From Saposhnikovia divaricata (lineage: Eukaryota > Streptophyta > Magnoliopsida > Apiales > Apiaceae), in assembly GCA_036435485.1 (NCBI GenBank), contig CM071595.1, positions 103,470,580 through 103,534,579 on the forward strand: a stretch of 64,000 nt of DNA, written 5' to 3'. The notes below the pieces were generated by a model. It was not told the DNA's origin, did no database searches, and saw only the letters and a program-made list of their open reading frames with translations. The stretch's first letter is position 1; the number at the start of each line of letters is the position of its first letter. This document shows positions 35,014 through 46,601 of the stretch, piece after piece. The position numbers and the translations under genes are program-made.

Positions 35014-35561
35014 CCACATACTGTAAAGCATGTTGGAAAGCCTACAAAGAAGCTTGGAGAGATAGTACAAGAGACAAAGAGCTAAAGAAGTGGATCTGAA
35101 CAGAGTTCTAAGAAGTCAAATCTGTAGCAGTTTGGATGTTTACTAAAATAGGATAGACACATTAGAAAGCAAATTTGTTTGCTACCTTATTTATTGTAAG
35201 CAAGTTGTTCACATGATATAAATGAACAACCCTACTTCTTTAGCGAGGATAATCATCAAAAAGAGTGATCAATAGTTTTTACATGTAATATCTCTCTGAG
35301 AAAGAAGCTGAGAATACTAACATTTGTATTCACATATTGTAGCAAATATTTATCTAATACAATATTAGATTAAAGTGAGTGATCGTGTTCTTGTGTTTAT
35401 ATTCCGCACTTACATAATCTGTTAAACACAAACACACACTTTGTTACACAACCAGATTCAAACCCTTAAAACAACCTTCACCTAAAACACTTATCAGAAG
35501 AAAATTTTGAGAATCCATTCACCCCCCTCTGTATTCTCTTCGGTATATTCAATACTCAACA
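35014..35561 (+). mobile_element. Element E 5' LTR, truncated
   Basis: Corresponds to the last 548 bp of the 3' LTR (58364-58911). The first ~780 bp are missing at the D junction and do not reappear left of D, so DNA was deleted there. Confidence 0.85.
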
Positions 35562-35563
35562 AG

Positions 35564-35575
35564 TGGTATCAGAGC
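35564..35575 (+). promoter_or_regulatory. Primer binding site of element E
   Basis: TGGTATCAGAGC two bases after the LTR end ACTCAACA; initiator tRNA-Met type. Confidence 0.9.
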
Positions 35576-35605
35576 GGGCTGTTTATTTAAAAATAGAAAA
35601 AGATC

Positions 35606-38092
35606 ATGAATACACCAAAGACTAAAGGAACAGTGAAGGTCCCTAAGTTCGAAAAAGAGAATTACAATCTCTGGAAGACTAAAATGCTGTTGTTCATCAA
35701 AGCTGTTAATCCTCTATATCCTGAGATACTCAAGAATGGTCCCTTTGTTCCATAACAGGAGATTCCTGAAAATACTGTTGGAACTGTAATCATTCCAAGA
35801 TCCTATGTGGCTAAAGAACCATCCAAATGGACAGAGACAGAAAAGGAGATGGTTGCTCTCGATAGTCATCTCATGTTACTAATCATAGATTATATGGAAA
35901 TTTCAATGTTTGCTAACATAGCCTCTTGCAAAACAGCAAAGGAGATGTGGGATCATATTGAGGTGTTATGTGAAGGAACAGAGGAGGTTAGAGAAAACAA
36001 GAAACAGATACTGGTCACACAGTATGAAGCTTTCATGGCTCAGACCAAGGAAAGCATTACTGACATGTTTGAAAGGTTTCACAAGCTGGTGACTGAGCTA
36101 CAGATGAATGGGAAGGTTTACAGCACCAAGGAGTTGAACATGAAGTTTCTATTGTCCTCACCAAACCATCTTAAGCAAAGGGTCATTTCTCTAAGAGAAA
36201 GAGATTTGAACAAAGTCACATATGATGTGCTCTATGGGGTTTTAAAGACTCATGAGCTTGAGTTGCTTCAGAAGAGGGCTATCCAAGCCAACCAAGGTAG
36301 AATGGTAAACACATCATGTGCCTTGATTGTCAGCAAATCTGTTCAAGACCTAGAAGCATCTACAAGTCATCTGAGAATAGAAGAGATAGTAGATGATGAA
36401 GAAAATGAAGGTGAATTAACTGAACCTGTTGAGGAGAAGGAAGAAGAAGAGTTCTATACTCTTGAAGAGCTAGATGGCATGGAAAACACTTCATATACTT
36501 TCATGGCCAGAAAGTTTCCAAACATCAGATTCAAGTAGAACCAACCCTTCAAACCTAGACCCCAAAACCATTCATTCAACAAGAGCAAGGCACCTATGAA
36601 AGCAAACAAGAATAAATTCAAAACCAGCCATGTGGATAGGTCATCTGTAAGGTGTTATAGATGCAATGACCTAGGGCATTTTGCCAGTGAATGAAAGAAG
36701 CATAAAAATAAGGATAAGGAGTTTCTAGAGCTTGAAGCTAAGTATAAGGCCCTTCTGAAAAAGAAAACACAAGGCAAGGCCTACATAGCTGAAGGGAAGT
36801 GTTGGGATGACTCTGATAGTGATGGAGAGGAGCAAGAATTCTGCAACTATGCCTTGATGGCTGATTCCAAGGATGAACAATCTATATCTGACTCTCAGGT
36901 ACCATCTCTCACTACCATAGATATGTCTGTTTCTGAGTATAAATGCATGGTTGAACAACTATCTATTGAAATGTTTAGTATTCATACTAGTATGACTGTT
37001 GCTAATGAAAAGATTGCCAAACTGTCTGCTAAGAATGAACTGTTAAACAAGAAGAATGAGGAACTTGAGCTAACTGCTATGCAAGTAGATAACCTTAAGA
37101 AAGAAGTTGAATATCTGTAGAATAAGGTTCTATGTGCTAGTCAGGTTGAGAAGGCTCTAGGGATGAACTAGCTGAAAATGAATTCAAACTGAAAACCTTT
37201 AAGAACTCCTCTAGTCTATTGCAGTCCTACCATGAGAAAAACCAAGCTAAACCAAAGACTGCCATTGGACTTGACTATGGAACTCTTAAACAGAGGAAAG
37301 GCTATGCTTTCATTGAAGATGACATAGTTGTTCAGGATGAAGTGCCTCACATTTTGAAAAAGACTAAGTCTCCAATTTTTAAAGAACCAACATTTGAAAT
37401 TGATGAGGATGCCTTACTCATCAAGCAAATGTTGAATGATGAGGATGAGGCACTGTCTAGTGAACAACTAGCATCCTCTAAGAGTGAGAGTGTTAAGGCA
37501 AAAGCAAAGAAGCCAGTAGGAGGTAGACCTAGACCTGAGAAGTTTGTTTCAGCTGGGAAAAATGAATCTGAGAAGAAAGTGGCAAATAAGAAACAAAATA
37601 GGAATGGCAAGCTAGGGATAAACAAGAATAATAATTATGCTTATGTGCCAAATGCCCCTAGAAAAGTTTGTCAAAACTATTTTAGCACTAATCACTTAAC
37701 TCATGCATGCAAGAAACCAACTGGTAGTGTAGCTAAGCCTTTCTATGATTGCTCTGTGCCTTTAAGACATAGAGATTCACCTTTCTGTGATAAACTTGAC
37801 TGTATGCCGTGCAACATGAATGTTATGACTAGCTGTTTTAATTTAAGAAGATAATTCATGGATGGTTGCAACAGTCACAACATTCACACACACTACACAA
37901 GGCCAGAGTCTTCAAAGTCCTTCTAGAGTTAGGAAGGTACCTCTGTCACCTAATTCTAAGAATTCAGATTATAAGACTTCTAACAGTGACAAGAAGACTA
38001 GTCCTAAGAAAGTTGATAAGCATGGTGTTTTTGATAAATCTGTTTGTAAGCCAAGTGGACCCAAACTTGTTTGGGTACCAAAGAAAAAGTAA
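35606..38092 (+). pseudogene. Element E Gag (UBN2-type copia Gag), decayed
   Basis: Starts at ATG 35606 (MNTPKTKGTVKVPKFEKENY). The capsid-like region runs to about 36340, with KEMWDHIEVLCEGTEEVREN and ITDMFERFHKLVTELQ. A zinc knuckle CYRCNDLGHFASE at about 36657 has lost its last Cys to TGA (36692-36694). A coiled coil follows at about 36990-37117, then a basic region and a degenerate second finger with HLTHACKKP (about 37690-37720). In-frame stops lie at 35753 (TAA), 36536 (TAG), 36692 (TGA) and 37118 (TAG); frame changes lie between 37121-37218, near 37855, and near 38092. Not functional. Confidence 0.8.
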
Positions 38093-41000
38093 TACCTTTG
38101 TGCATGCAGGGCAAAGAAATTGAAAAGAAGGTCATGTGGATTTTGGACAGTGGATGCTCAAATCACATGACTGGTGATATGGCCCTGCTATCACAATATG
38201 AGGAGAAGGCTGGCCCAATGGTTGCTTTTGGAGATGACAGCATGGGTAACACATTGGGATATGGCAAGTTAAAAGTTGGTAATGTCATCATTGAAGATGT
38301 AGCACTAGTCAAGGGTCTCAAGCATAATCTGTTAAGTGTTGGTCAGTTTACTGATAGAGGATTCAAGGTAAATTTTGACAAAGATGAATGTTTGATCACC
38401 CACAAAAAGACTGGTGATTTTGCTCTATCTGGAGTAAGAAAAGGAAGCCTGTTTGTAGCCAATATGGACTCTGCAAACAAGGACAAAGTTTGTTGCTTCT
38501 ACTCAAAAGCATCAAATGAAGATTGTTGGCTATGGCACAAGAAGTTATCACACCTGAACTTCAAGGCCATTAATTCTCTAGTCAGAAGAGAGTTAGTGAG
38601 AGGCATGCCCACACTTGAATTCTGTCAAGAAGGAGTGTGTGAGGCTTACCAAAAAGGAAAGATGAAAAGGTCAAGCCAAAAGTCAAAGACAGTGACATCA
38701 ATCACCAAGCCTCTACAATTAATTCATATGGATTTGTTTGGGCCTGTCAATATTATGTCACTCTCAAGAAAGAAGTATGCCCTAGTGATGGTTGATGACT
38801 ACACAAGGTATACATGGGTGGAATTTCTAGCATCAAAGGATGAGGCTCCACAAGTAATCATTGAGCACATAAAGAAAGTAAATAAGGAAGCAAAAGCCAA
38901 CAATGCAATTGTGATTGCATTGAGAAGTGATAATGGAATAGAGTTCAGAAATGCCTTACTTGAAGCATTTTGCAAAGAGAATGGCATTTTTCAATAATTC
39001 TCAGCTCCAAGGACTCCACAACAAAATGGAGTAGTTGAGAGAAAGAATAGAACTCTAATTGAGGCTGCTAAAACAATGTTGCTTGATGCAAAAATGCCTA
39101 CATGTTTTTTGGCTTAGGCTGTGAGCACTGCATGCTATATCCAGAACAGAACCCTCATCAACAAAAACACTGGAAAGATACCTTACAATTTGATGACTGG
39201 AAAGAAGCCTACTCTAAAGTATGTTCATACTTTTGGAAGCAAATGCTTTGTGTTGAAAGACAATTCAGAATATGTTGGGAAGTTTGATGCAAAGGCAATT
39301 GAAGGAATTTTTCTTGGCTATTCTATGGAGAGAATTGCATACAAAGTTTATATAATCAGTTAAAAGAAAGTTATGGAAAGCACAGATATGACATTTGATG
39401 ACAGTAAACTACCTGGATTAGAAGAAGCCAATGATGAAGATAGAGATCTATTAAAGTTTGAAAATCTAGATGATTGTGATGAAGAGATTGAAACTGAAGT
39501 TCAAACTCTAGTTCAACAAACTCAAGTGAATGATGGAACAAGAGAAGAATCTGATCCAATCAACCGTGAAGAGACTAGCATCCAAGACACACATGTGAAT
39601 AGTAGCAACTTCACAGGGGGAGGAAATGAAAATGATCATGACTTGGATGATGAAGCAACATCAAAGTTGAGAAATCAAACTGAGCACTCAAGGAAATGGG
39701 ATAGGCCACACACTGTAGAGCAAATTATTGGAGATCCAAATGCAGGAGTGAGAACTAGGAGAGCAACTCAAAATGAGTGCCTCTATGGTTGCTTTCTATC
39801 TCAGATTGAGCCTAAGAAACTTGATGATGCACTGTTGGATCCAGATTGGATTATTGCTATGCAAGAGGAGTTGAATCAACTTTAAAGAAACAAAGTATGG
39901 GAACTTGTGCCTGCACCAAAGGACAGAACCATTGTTGGAATAAAATGGGTTCTGAAGAATAAGATGGATGAAGATGGTGTAATAGTAAGAAACAAAGCAA
40001 GGTTGGTTGCAAAAGGATACTTTCAACATGAAGGCATTGACTATGATGAGACATTTGCTCCTGTTGCTAGACTGGAAGCCATCAGAATCTTTTTGGCATT
40101 TGCTGCTCATTCAAACTTTAAAGTCTATCAAATGGATGTCAAGAGTACATTTCTGAATGGGGAGTTGGAAGAAGAAGTTTATGTGCAACAACCACCTGGC
40201 TTTGAGGATCCACATTTCCTAGAATTTGTCTACAGATTGCTTAAGGCATTGTATGGAATTAAGCAGGCTCCAAGGGCATGGTACAACACTTTATCATAGT
40301 TTCTTCTTGAAAATCAATTCACTAGAGGCACATTGGACAAGACACTATTTTACAAGAAGCATGGTAATGATATTATCCTAGTTCAGATTTATGTGGATGA
40401 TATCATATTTGGCTCTACAAATGAGAAGCCATGTGAGAAAATCTCTAAGCTCATGCAAAGCAGATATGAGATGAGTATGATGGGAGAGTTAACATTCTTT
40501 CTTGGATTGCAAGTTAGTCAGAGGAAGGATGTTATCTTCATCAGTCAAACCAATTATATCAAGGATTTATTAAAGAAGTTTGACTTAGAAGATTGCTCAC
40601 CTACAAAGACACCCATGGCCACTGCCACCAAATTGGATGAAGATGTCAAAGACAAGAGAGTAGATATTTCAATCTACAGAGGCATGGTTGGTTCTCTACT
40701 CAACCTCACTGCAAGTAGGCCAGACATCATGTTTGCTACATGTCTGTGTGCAAGGTTTCAATCAAATCCAAAAGAGTCTCATTTGATTGCTATAAAAAGG
40801 ATCTTTAGATATCTGAAGGGCACTCGAAACTTGGGTTTATGGTATCCTAAGGACACAGGGTTCAATCTGGTTAGTTATTCTGATGCTGATTATGCTGGAT
40901 GCGGAGTGGATAGGAAAAGCACCTCAGGTAGCTGCCAGTTTCTTGGACAAAGGTTAGTCTCTTGGTACAGCAAGAAACAACAATCTGTGTCAACTTCCAC

Positions 41001-41355
41001 AGCTGAGGCTGAATACGTAGCTGCTGGAAGTTGCTGTGCTCAAGTGCTTTGGATTAGACATCAGCTTAGAGATTATGGACTTGTGTTGGAAAGAATTCCA
41101 ATCATGTGTGACAACACAAGTGCAATCTCTATAGTTGTCAATCCTGTCAATCATTCTAGGACAAAGCACATTGACATCAGATATCATTTCATTAGGGAAC
41201 ATGCAACTAATGGAACCACTGGGTTGCATTATGTCCCTACAGATAAACAGTTAGTTGATATATTCACTAAGCCATTGGATGAAGCCACCTTCACAAGGTT
41301 GGTTAGTGAGATTGGAATGCTGAATATAATCTGGCTAAGTGAAAATATCAACTAG
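38093..41355 (+). pseudogene. Element E Pol (PR-IN-RT-RNase H, copia order), five in-frame stops
   Basis: One frame throughout. Protease WILDSGCSNHMTG (about 38135); integrase zinc part WLWHKKLSHLNF, then HMDLFGPV, MVDDYTRYTW and NGVVERKNR (38520-39060); RT from KVWELVPAPKD with LVAKGYFQHEGIDYDETFAP and YVDDIIFGS (39900-40420); RNase H with SYSDADYAGC and STAEAEYVAA (40870-41030) and the C-terminal end KHIDIRYHFIRE. Stops at 38995 (TAA), 39115 (TAG), 39361 (TAA), 39883 (TAA) and 40297 (TAG) break it; no frameshift was noticed. All enzymes are interrupted, so the copy is dead. Confidence 0.88.
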
Positions 41356-42193
41356 ATTGTTGCAGCAGTAAACACTTACTTTATCTAAATTCTCAATATT
41401 TTTGAAATAAGTGTTGGCTGAAATATGATTTATAAATATTTCAAATCTGTTGCATATGTTAAAAATCATATTCAAATTAGCTTGAAATTTCTATGAAATT
41501 TTAAGATTATCACTATTTAATTTGTTAGAATATTCTTCATTGAATAATTCTGGTGAATTTTGAAAAGATAGTGAAAATTCACTTTTATGAGTGGAAAGTG
41601 TAGCTCGATAAGTCAGACTTCTCTAATGACTTTCATGTCTATGGTCGACTTCTCTAACAAGTCAATTTGGAACACTCTTCAGTTCTCGAATAGTGCATTT
41701 TGGAGAAATCGAATAGAGACTTGCTTGACTTCTCGAATAGGACATTTGAGTTCTCTAATGACTGAGTTCTCGAATAGAACATTCGAGTTGTCGAATCATT
41801 TGAAAAGACTGAATTTTCGCTGAATCTTAATCATTTTTGCATTTTTATTCAGAATTTTAAATCACTCATAAAAACATATTTTATTTAATTTATAATTATT
41901 TCTAAGTTAGATAATAGCCAGTTGTGAGTTACAAACTGCTTGAGATATCGATTAAGTCTCTCTTGACTTATCGAATAGTTCATTTCTACTTCTCGAATGC
42001 CTGACTTGTCGATACAAAACATATATCAAATCGACAATTCAAGTACTTCATACTTATACAGTTTTACATCTATTCGTTTCATTTCATTCGATTTCTCAAG
42101 CATCTAAAGTTCCAAAACCTCTGAAAACCCTATCTTCAAAAGCTAAATTTCTTCTTCAACCTTCATTCTCTTCTCTCGTCTCTCTGTGTAACA
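41356..42193 (+). other. Element E spacer between pol and ORF3
   Basis: Non-coding. From about 41605 to 42015 it carries many short repeats of the type ACTTCTCGAATAG / GAGTTCTCGAAT, the reverse of the TTCGAGAAGT repeats in the 3' LTR. The small ORF at 41587 is made of these repeats. The ORF3 start lies in a CT-rich leader near 42160-42190. Confidence 0.6.
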
Positions 42194-43082
42194 ATGGCAA
42201 ATACCCAACTCACAATTCCTACCCACACCAACTTCATTGCTATTACTAGTGATATGGAAGCACCCAATGCTAATTTCAAGTGCTTTGTTCGATGGATATT
42301 TGAGTCCTGCATCAAGGATGCACTTTCAGCCAACCCAACACTGTATCTAGATTTGCTAGAACAATTTTGGAGGACTGCTACTGTGGAGGTCATTGCTCTT
42401 GAGAATGCTATAACCTCATATATAGTCTACTGCAAGATTCAGGACAAGGAGATGACCATCACTACTGCAGACATGAATCAAGCATTGGGGCTACAACAAG
42501 GAGTGTATGACCCACTAGCCACTAATGCTGAATTGGAGGACTTCTTTGATTTTATCAACTATTCGGATAAAATCAAACTTTGAAATTTGAATAGGAAGTT
42601 CTTGAGAAAAGAATGGAGCTATGTCTTTGCCACTCTTCTCCAAGTCTTCACAGCAAGGAAGTCTAGCTTTGACCAAATCAGTACACCTGTTCAACAAATA
42701 GGCTATGCCCTAGCGTATGGGAAAAAGATTGATGTTGGACTAATCATAATGCAGGAGTTGTATGGGAGACTTGGTAAGAACTCAACCAAGAGAGTTACTG
42801 AAATTTTCTTCCCTCGTTTTATTCAATCTCCACTTAATTTTGTAAATAACAAATTGATTGAACTGCCTGGGATAGATAAATCTAGAATAGGCTATCCTAG
42901 ATCCATGACCAAACTCATTTTTGGTAGCTTGGAGACTAGGAATGATGTGGATGTAAGACTTAAAATAACTCCCCATATGGAAAGTTTATTTAGGACTTAC
43001 CCCCACAACATGCCAATATTTGCCTCTAAATCTGAGTTAGCTAGGCCTAATCAAGTAGAACAAGATGCTAACCCAGGGTAAT
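42194..43082 (+). pseudogene. Element E ORF3, 5' part (post-pol extra ORF)
   Basis: Starts MANTQLTIPTHTNFIAIT and stays in one frame to the junction with element A, with a single TGA at 42581-42583. It includes WIFESCIKDALSANPTLYLD and TTADMNQALGL, patterns I associate with the third ORF of plant Sirevirus-like elements. No signal peptide or membrane segment is visible, so there is no support for calling it an envelope. The product's role is unknown. The remainder continues at 55231. Confidence 0.6.
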
Positions 43083-43389
43083 CAACAAAGTTAATAATAT
43101 AACACAACAGTTTCAGAGTTCAAGGTACACTGTTAACCATCCTACTACAAAAAATAAATACCGAGGGTAATCTCAATCATCCACCATCTGTGATAACGAT
43201 ATAGCGAGTAAAGAAATTATTAAAGCAATATAAGAATATCCTAAACCTACTACCTACTATCCTAATGATAACCTACACCTATCGCTCCTATCCTATGCCT
43301 ATAAGGGTTCAAATCATATCCTACGCATATCCTATACCTAATCCTGGCTTGTTTCAGTGACCAAAAACCTATTCGCTCTGATACCAACC
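43083..43389 (-). mobile_element. Extra leader fragment of element A
   Basis: About 307 bp nearly identical to 51421-51727, including a PBS at 43375-43386. It gives leader-LTR-body-LTR, a structure expected from recombination between element copies followed by deletion, not from simple insertion. Confidence 0.8.
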
Positions 43390-46300
43390 TGTAACGCCCC
43401 GACTTCTCATACTAAAAATATACTTTTATAATAAATTATTGGATATAATTAGATAAAATGGATTTTTTTTTATACATGGAAACTTTGGAAAATTTCGGCA
43501 TGAAGTATTCGTAATACGGACTATCCACCTGTATTTTGACCCAACCAAATTTCATAAAAAGAAAACATCTGCAATTCCAGCTACTTAAGAAAAATAAACA
43601 CCTGTTCAACCTGTCCTAACCGATCAGGTGAACCATACTACTATGCCCTCCCGATCATAAAACAAGATCGGAGCAAATCTAGGCTGTCTACGGTCCACAA
43701 CAAGTTCTTCTCAGATATAGCTCCTACTTCGTATCTTTTCTTCTTTAACTGAAAAAGGGTAGAAACAATAGCAAGAAGTGAGCCAAATGCTCAGCAAGTA
43801 ACAATATAGATGCAAATAAATCAACAACAGAAATGTGGATGCAACAATATAAGAAATCATTCTTTGAGCTCTTTCAAAATTTGACAATTTATAATCCATT
43901 TCCAAAGGTAGGGAGAAAGAGAGAAAACAATCAATTCTCTCTTTTATATCATACTTCCACTTTTAAAACGTTTCAATTGGATTAAGCTTTTTATTAAAAC
44001 TGGACAATACGGGTGATCAGCCACGTAATGTCCCCATTCCTTTGAAATTGGGTTCCCAATTAGGCAACACATTGGCCTCTATTGCTGGACTAGGACCACC
44101 CTAGCCTCTTACGCCAAATTAAAGTGCTGGACTAGGACCACCCTAGCCTCTTACGCTAATTTAAAATAATTAATTAAATGTCCTTAAAATAAAGCAAGTT
44201 TCGATGAATAGAATTCTTATGCAATAATTCAGAACAGGTTCAAGTGTGATTCACAAGTATTTAAAAATAAAGGTTTATCAAGCTCTTGTCATTTTAGAGG
44301 CATAATACAAGGTGATATCGAATATGGTAGGGCTTAGGGAAAAAAATAGGAATATAAACAATACGGGTAATTAATTAATTAAGGACATAACAAAGGTTAG
44401 GGATTTAGAGTTTAATTCAAAGATTACCAGGTATAGTTAGGCTAGTGTGGTTTAATAAAATGGATATGAAATAAGGTTTAAGCTAGTACAAAAGGTATAT
44501 TACACAACAAGGTATAAGGATTTAGAGAAAAATCAAGGGTTATAAGGTATAGTAATGCTAGTGTGAATTAAGGGAATAGATATGAAATAATGTTCAAGCT
44601 TATGCAAAAGGTATGTTATACCACAAGATATGCAGTTCAACGAGAATTCGAATAAGTAATAAGGTACAACAGTTTAAACGGTAATCTATAAGGGTAACCA
44701 CAAAGGTACAAGGGTTTAAGCAACAGTTTATATGGATTTACAATATAGTGCAAAAGATTTGATAATTGACTTGAAAGAAACAACAGTAAGTTATAAGAAT
44801 TTAAGCAACAATCCATAAATAATTGATAGAATCTGAACTTCGATAAAAGAATCAAGTTACTTGCCTTAACCAAATATTTCCACGCTAGTCACTTAGTTCA
44901 AAAACCCTCAGCCTTTGCCTTTCCTTTATCCTTTAAGTCTTCGTCTTTCGTAGCTACACATATAAAAACGCTATTTCAGAATTCTATTAAACATTCGACG
45001 TTCATCTCTGATCGCCTAACCTTAATCTACCCTTGCGATAATTCTTAAATTTATTCACTATCCATATACTATCAATTCTTGACCACTAACAAAATTATAT
45101 AATTATGATTGCTAAATACTTAAATAATCACATAAATAAAATATAATCCAAATACCACTCTATATTAGTAGTACATACTTATATACATAGACTCGAGAAA
45201 ATACAATTAATATTTTTAGAAAAATTTTGACGGCATCCCCTTTATACGGGTGACTACTAGTCGGAACATAACCGACTCAAATAGACTCAAACAGCCACTT
45301 AAGGCAGCAATGGTTCAATACCACCACAATATTCCATTATAAACCAATTACTAACTTCACTTTAAAATACAACTTATTTTATACTATCCATGTACAATCA
45401 AATATCTACATACAATCTTATATTCATTCTATATTCCATAAGTACAACACTTAACTCAATTAATAAAATCTCTATCCACAAAACAGCGAAGGAGAATCGT
45501 TGCAGCTTAGTAATTAAATCACCAGCCATGAACCACACACACACCCGGTATCCATAAACACACACGCAGAATTAACTGAATATACACACACGCACATAAC
45601 TATGAATTAGTACACCCAGAAGTACTTACTCACAACCACATACGGCCCAAACAACAATCATAACAGGATTATTTAGTTCAAATTCGAACTACAAGGGAGA
45701 AAAGAAGATTACCATGGTAGCTTTGACAGAACCGAGACAAACTTTCCCACACCCAGCTTTTATACTCACACGCGCGCAATGATCATACACACACAAATGT
45801 ACGAGAGGGCACAGAGAGGGGAGGGAGAGAGTTCCTCGGGACAGAAAACGAGAGAGGGAGAGATTAAATGATGAAAACAAAAGAGATTTGAGAGAGATTA
45901 GGAAGAGAGAAGTGAACCTTTGAGCGAGAAAAAGATTAATTGAGAGAGATCTGGAGGAAAATAGAGTTGGGCAACACAGTTTTTGGGAAAAAAAAATAGT
46001 CGATTTAGGGATTAAAAGGGGTAAAGTAATTTAGGAAATGTTTCTAGAATTTTTCTGATTTTAAAACAATTAAATCCAGTTGTGTAAATTACAAAATAGA
46101 TGAATAAAATCTCAAAATTATTTTTAAAAAGTATCAAGTAAAATTATCCACCTCCCCATATTTTTAAAATAATTTTAGGATCAAAAACGAATTAATTATG
46201 AATTTTACAAGTTTAAATCCATAAAACACAAAATAATTCATAAAATCATTTTAAAATCCTTAAAAACCAAAATAAATCCATCTAATATTTTTAAAACTCA

Positions 46301-46561
46301 AATAAACTAATAAAGTAAATAATACAAAAGATTTCATGATTTATGCTTATCCCGATGATTTTATAAAACTCTCAGAAGATAAATAAAACATGATTTAAAT
46401 AGAATTTAATCCCCAAAGATAAAAATAAAAATAAAAAAATACGTAGACTTATCTGACACATATAAATCATCAAATAAACCCACAAAACGAAATCACACAT
46501 ATTTCACATTTAATATTAAATAAATAATTGTAAATATTACAAAAATTTCTAAGGCGTTATA
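43390..46561 (-). mobile_element. Element A 3' LTR
   Basis: 3,172 bp, TGTAACGCCCC...GGCGTTATA on +. Compared with the other LTR it lacks ~247 bp (corresponding to about 52011-52255) and ~85 bp (about 52817-52905), which accounts for the length difference. Confidence 0.9.
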
Positions 46562-46577
46562 TCCTTCCCCCCTTAAC
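46562..46577 (-). promoter_or_regulatory. Polypurine tract of element A
   Basis: On - GTTAAGGGGGGAAGGA precedes the LTR start. Confidence 0.9.
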
Positions 46578-46601
46578 GGGATTCTGTCCCCAGAATCTCA
46601 C

